Shown in pieces: positions 19,323-21,935 of a stretch of 21,935 nucleotides of DNA (position 1 is its first letter; every line of letters starts with the position of its first letter). Location of the stretch: positions 132,228-154,162 of the forward strand of contig VHZZ01001247.1 in the NCBI GenBank assembly GCA_009801015.1, written 5' to 3'. A program made the translations under genes and the position numbers. The notes under the pieces are model-generated. The model was not told where the DNA came from. It did not search any database and saw only the letters and a list, made by a program, of their open reading frames with translations. Source of the DNA: Silene noctiflora. Taxonomy: Eukaryota; Streptophyta; Magnoliopsida; Caryophyllales; Caryophyllaceae.

Positions 19323-19937
19323 ATTTACAAGTGGAGTGTTATTGACCTGTTTTATTTTTAAGACGGATATTCTAAAGAGTATACTAGATATCTTATCAAC
19401 AAGACATATAACGCGATGTAGATACCTCGTTTCTGCACCCTTCGCCAACCACCCAGTATGATTGGGCCGCATGTTTAATATACAAAGCGATATTATGACA
19501 TTTCATTAGTTCGTCGACAAATGATTGCTCAAACAGTCGTGTCAACCCCTCTGTTGTCATCTATGTGCGGATACGGTCGTTTTGACAGTAATTAGAGTGC
19601 ATTTGGAGTCCGGGTCAAAAATCGTCTTCATTTTCAAAAACTGTCTTCATTTTCTAAAAACCGTCTCAAATCTGACTCAGGATATTTCTAGGAATCCTAA
19701 ATAATATCTAAATATTTTTAAGATCTCGGAAAATATCTTATTTTGACGGAATAGGGAAATCAAATCCTTCCCAAACTCTGAAAACGCGTAAAGCTGCGCT
19801 GCTGAAGAGAAACTGCTCCAGGAGAGGACGCACAGCCTGCTGCGCCTCTTCCTGGGCATGTTTCCACCAGCAGTGTCCAGATTTTTCCGGTTTCCTTCCG
19901 TGTTTTAATCCTTTCAGAACTCTCACCTCGTGACTAG

Positions 19938-19945
19938 TATAAATA
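19938..19945 (+). promoter_or_regulatory. TATA box of the LTR
   Basis: TATAAATA in the context GACTAGTATAAATACAGGCC lies about 520 bases after the putative LTR start and is followed by a TC-rich stretch. This fits a U3 promoter of the element. Confidence 0.5.
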
Positions 19946-20349
19946 CAGGCCTTCGCCTCACATATTTTTCACGCGAGTGTCCGCCCTTCTCTTCTCCCTT
20001 TGCATTCTAAGAACAGGAGCTTTTGCTATTGACGCCTACATGCTTGATCTACTCGACCACGTAAGCCCAAATCTTTTTGGGTATTAGTCTCGTTTGCATA
20101 GACCGACCAACTTGACCACTACACCTAATCAATTTTAAATCAAACTTGTTACTCAATCCTTTTTCAAGGGCATCTTCATTTAACTCGAGTCGAGCAATCA
20201 CTGAAGTCGAATTAGTCAATCTCATTTCGTAAACATGTAAGCCTGAGGATGTATTCCCACTTTGTACTTATTTTTTGTATTTTTATGTAATGTAAGAGTC
20301 TGTGTCACATACACGTCCAAATCATCTTTTAAAGTCTTAGTTTTTAAAC

Positions 20350-20713
20350 CTGTTTGACGAGTCAGCAGAGAAAGACAATCGAGAAGAAACGCACAAAAAA
20401 ATGCGCCTTCTGGAACAGTCGCAGCACCTGCTGCGTCTATTCCATAGGCTCCTTGTTTGTTCTTGCTTTTCTTCTTCTTCCTCGAGTATCCTCTCCTTCG
20501 TTTTTCTTTTATTTTCTTTTACGACATTCCTTAGCATGTATAATTTGACTAAACCACTTCCTTTGAGTCATATACTAATAATCTGTCTAAAGTAACCAAT
20601 AAATGTTAACAACCTGCGAGTTTGACTTTCACAGTCAGAAACCAACTCAAGAACAAACGCAATAGCTGATTCGCCTCTTCCAGAGGACGCAATTGTTGCT
20701 GCGCCTGTTCTGG
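20350..20713 (+). repeat. Imperfect internal duplication with CTGCG dyads
   Basis: Two blocks about 268 bases apart have the same order of motifs. The first is TTTGACGAGTC..AGAGAAAG..AGAAGAAACGCA, starting at 20353. The second is TTTGACTTTCACAGTCAGAAA..AAGAACAAACGCA, starting at about 20621. Each is followed by paired ACGCA..TGCG(C/T)CT dyads. A more distant block with the same dyad lies at 19822-19856. This suggests tandem growth inside the LTR. Confidence 0.45.
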
Positions 20714-21255
20714 ACTGGTTTCTATCTCTGATCTCGTCTAGTTTTGATGTAGCCTTTCTAATTAGTTTATAGTCTACTATTATCAGTAATATCGTTGCGT
20801 TTTCCTTCTTTTAATTTCTAAAACTCTTTCGAATGTGTTTGTGACATAGATTCGTTGTTCATCTCTTGTAATTTATTTTCTTTCATTTGTTTATCCTTTT
20901 TTACATGTAAATACATATAAATCTCCACTTTGACCCAATTGGATGCTAAATTATGTGTCAACCGACTTAGTCTAATTCACATGTTAGGATTTAAACATTG
21001 TTTGCCACATTGCATGCATATAAATTAATAGCATATCGAGTATAAATGACATTCCCTGATTATTAGTAGAGGCCGCTATCGAGGCGGGCGGGATTAGGTG
21101 TTCTAATAAGAGCTTTTTAGTACGTACCCTCACCCCTTACTCAGATATCTGTGAACATCAGTGTTCATTGGCATCGCGAGAGTCATTCTAGACATGTAAT
21201 GCTAAGGGCAACAAATTTCTTAGTGTTCATGTCACTTTGTGTCTTGACATTGAAG

Positions 21256-21935
21256 GTTCTAGACCCCTAATTAGACATTTCTAATTAGCTACTAAATTAC
21301 TTTTTAATTTAGTTTCCTTAAAATCTAGTACATGCATGCTTATAAAATGACTTATAAGATGATTAAAAATGAAATTTCCTTACATAGTTTGAGGGAAAAA
21401 GGGCACAACACAAGGACTCATTCCTTGTGTTGTTCTTGAGCTTTATTGTGATGGATGATCCTCCAAGACCTCAAATTAGAAGTCCTCATCTTGATTGCAC
21501 CCAAGACTAGCCCAAAATCTCTTAATTTTATTAACTAGGTAAAATTAAGAAAAGACTTGTATATATGTAATATTATTACTTTAATAATATTAATTTATAT
21601 ATAATATTGATGTGTGAATTTTTGGTGATGAAATTTGATCAACTTTTGATCATAAAGGAGAGAAGAAGATGATGAAAAAGAAGTGGAAAAATGGTGTATT
21701 TTCTCACTCACATTTTTTTGCCTTTTTAAGGGTTTTTTTTTTCTTAAAAAAAATCATCATCACATAATGTGAATCAAATAGAAGTATTTATAGAGGTATA
21801 AATGTAAAGAAATGAAAGGAACATTTCTTAGTGGGTTTTCACACTTGTTACAACATTTATCACATAAATGTCATCCCACATGAATTGTTTCGGTCCATTT
21901 CGATTTCCGACATTTGTCCCACAAATGCTTATAAG
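21256..21935 (-). mobile_element. Possible second LTR-type element, minus strand (partial)
   Basis: The stretch is AT-rich and non-coding, and carries TATAAATA on the minus strand (21785-21792) in the context CTCTATAAATACTTC. The minus-strand sequence after it would be the leader. A 12-bp perfect hairpin (21405-21433) lies further along. This fits an LTR promoter reading leftward, but neither LTR end is visible in the window and the class is unknown. Confidence 0.3.
21405..21433. repeat. 12-bp perfect hairpin with 5-base loop
   Basis: ACAACACAAGGA (21405-21416), loop CTCAT, TCCTTGTGTTGT (21422-21433). The stem is exact on both arms. It lies inside the presumed minus-strand LTR-type sequence, where such stems may serve in RNA 3'-end formation or packaging. 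That role is inference only. Confidence 0.75.

Larger units (their letters stand above)
19417..21255 (+). mobile_element. LTR-retrotransposon sequence, probably a long LTR (partial)
   Basis: It starts TGTAGATACCTCG, the TG that opens plant LTRs. It has no coding frames for about 1.8 kb and carries a TATAAATA box at 19938-19945, followed by a pyrimidine-rich leader-like stretch (about 19980-20010) as expected downstream of an LTR promoter. GC-rich dyads with CTGCGCCTCTTCC-like motifs recur at about 19826-19855, 20387-20448 and 20655-20713. The 3' end (CA), primer-binding site and any gag/pol lie outside or are lost. The boundary near 21255 is only where the character of the sequence changes. 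I infer a Ty3/Gypsy long-LTR element. Confidence 0.5.

Overview
This is a window of nuclear DNA from a flowering plant. It is AT-rich, has large AT-rich introns with canonical GT..AG borders, two plant-specific gene families, and many transposable-element relics. Several dispersed repeats resemble ones I associate with Caryophyllales (Amaranthaceae/Caryophyllaceae-like genomes), but that placement is an impression from memory and was not tested.

Two complete protein-coding genes can be assembled exon by exon with consistent reading phase. On the + strand, 9367-12810 is a five-exon type-B cytokinin response regulator of the ARR11 type, with a receiver domain, a GARP/Myb-like DNA-binding domain and a long C-terminal output region (about 550 aa). 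On the - strand, 18312-13685 is a nine-exon WVD2-like (TPX2-family) microtubule-associated protein gene (555 aa). The two genes converge, and their stop codons are about 0.87 kb apart. They share no obvious pathway. One acts in nuclear cytokinin signalling and the other on cortical microtubules.

The rest is repeats and AT-rich spacer. 1-480 holds a possible LTR-like end. About 481-1930 is a decayed - strand Ty3/Gypsy (Athila/Tat-like) gag-protease fragment, with an in-frame stop beside the protease active site. 3184-3431 and 3849-3998 are MITE or fold-back candidates. 4782-4831 is a (TA)25 microsatellite, and 5825-6030 is an imperfect 30-bp minisatellite. 7146-7414 is a clean 269-bp MITE with a 16-bp TIR and TAA target duplications. 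18638-19322 is a 685-bp non-autonomous DNA transposon with degenerate TIRs and a 7-bp ATTTACA duplication. 19417 to about 21255 is LTR-type sequence with a TATA box and recurring CTGCG-rich dyads. The right edge looks like part of another LTR in the opposite orientation. Introns of the WVD2-like gene carry three related SINE-like fragments.

I see no RNA gene, CRISPR array or prokaryotic-style system. The most interesting gene-level signal is a 6-bp duplication (GATAGTGATAGT) at the end of ARR exon 3. It creates two splice donors in tandem and could add or remove two residues inside the DNA-binding domain.
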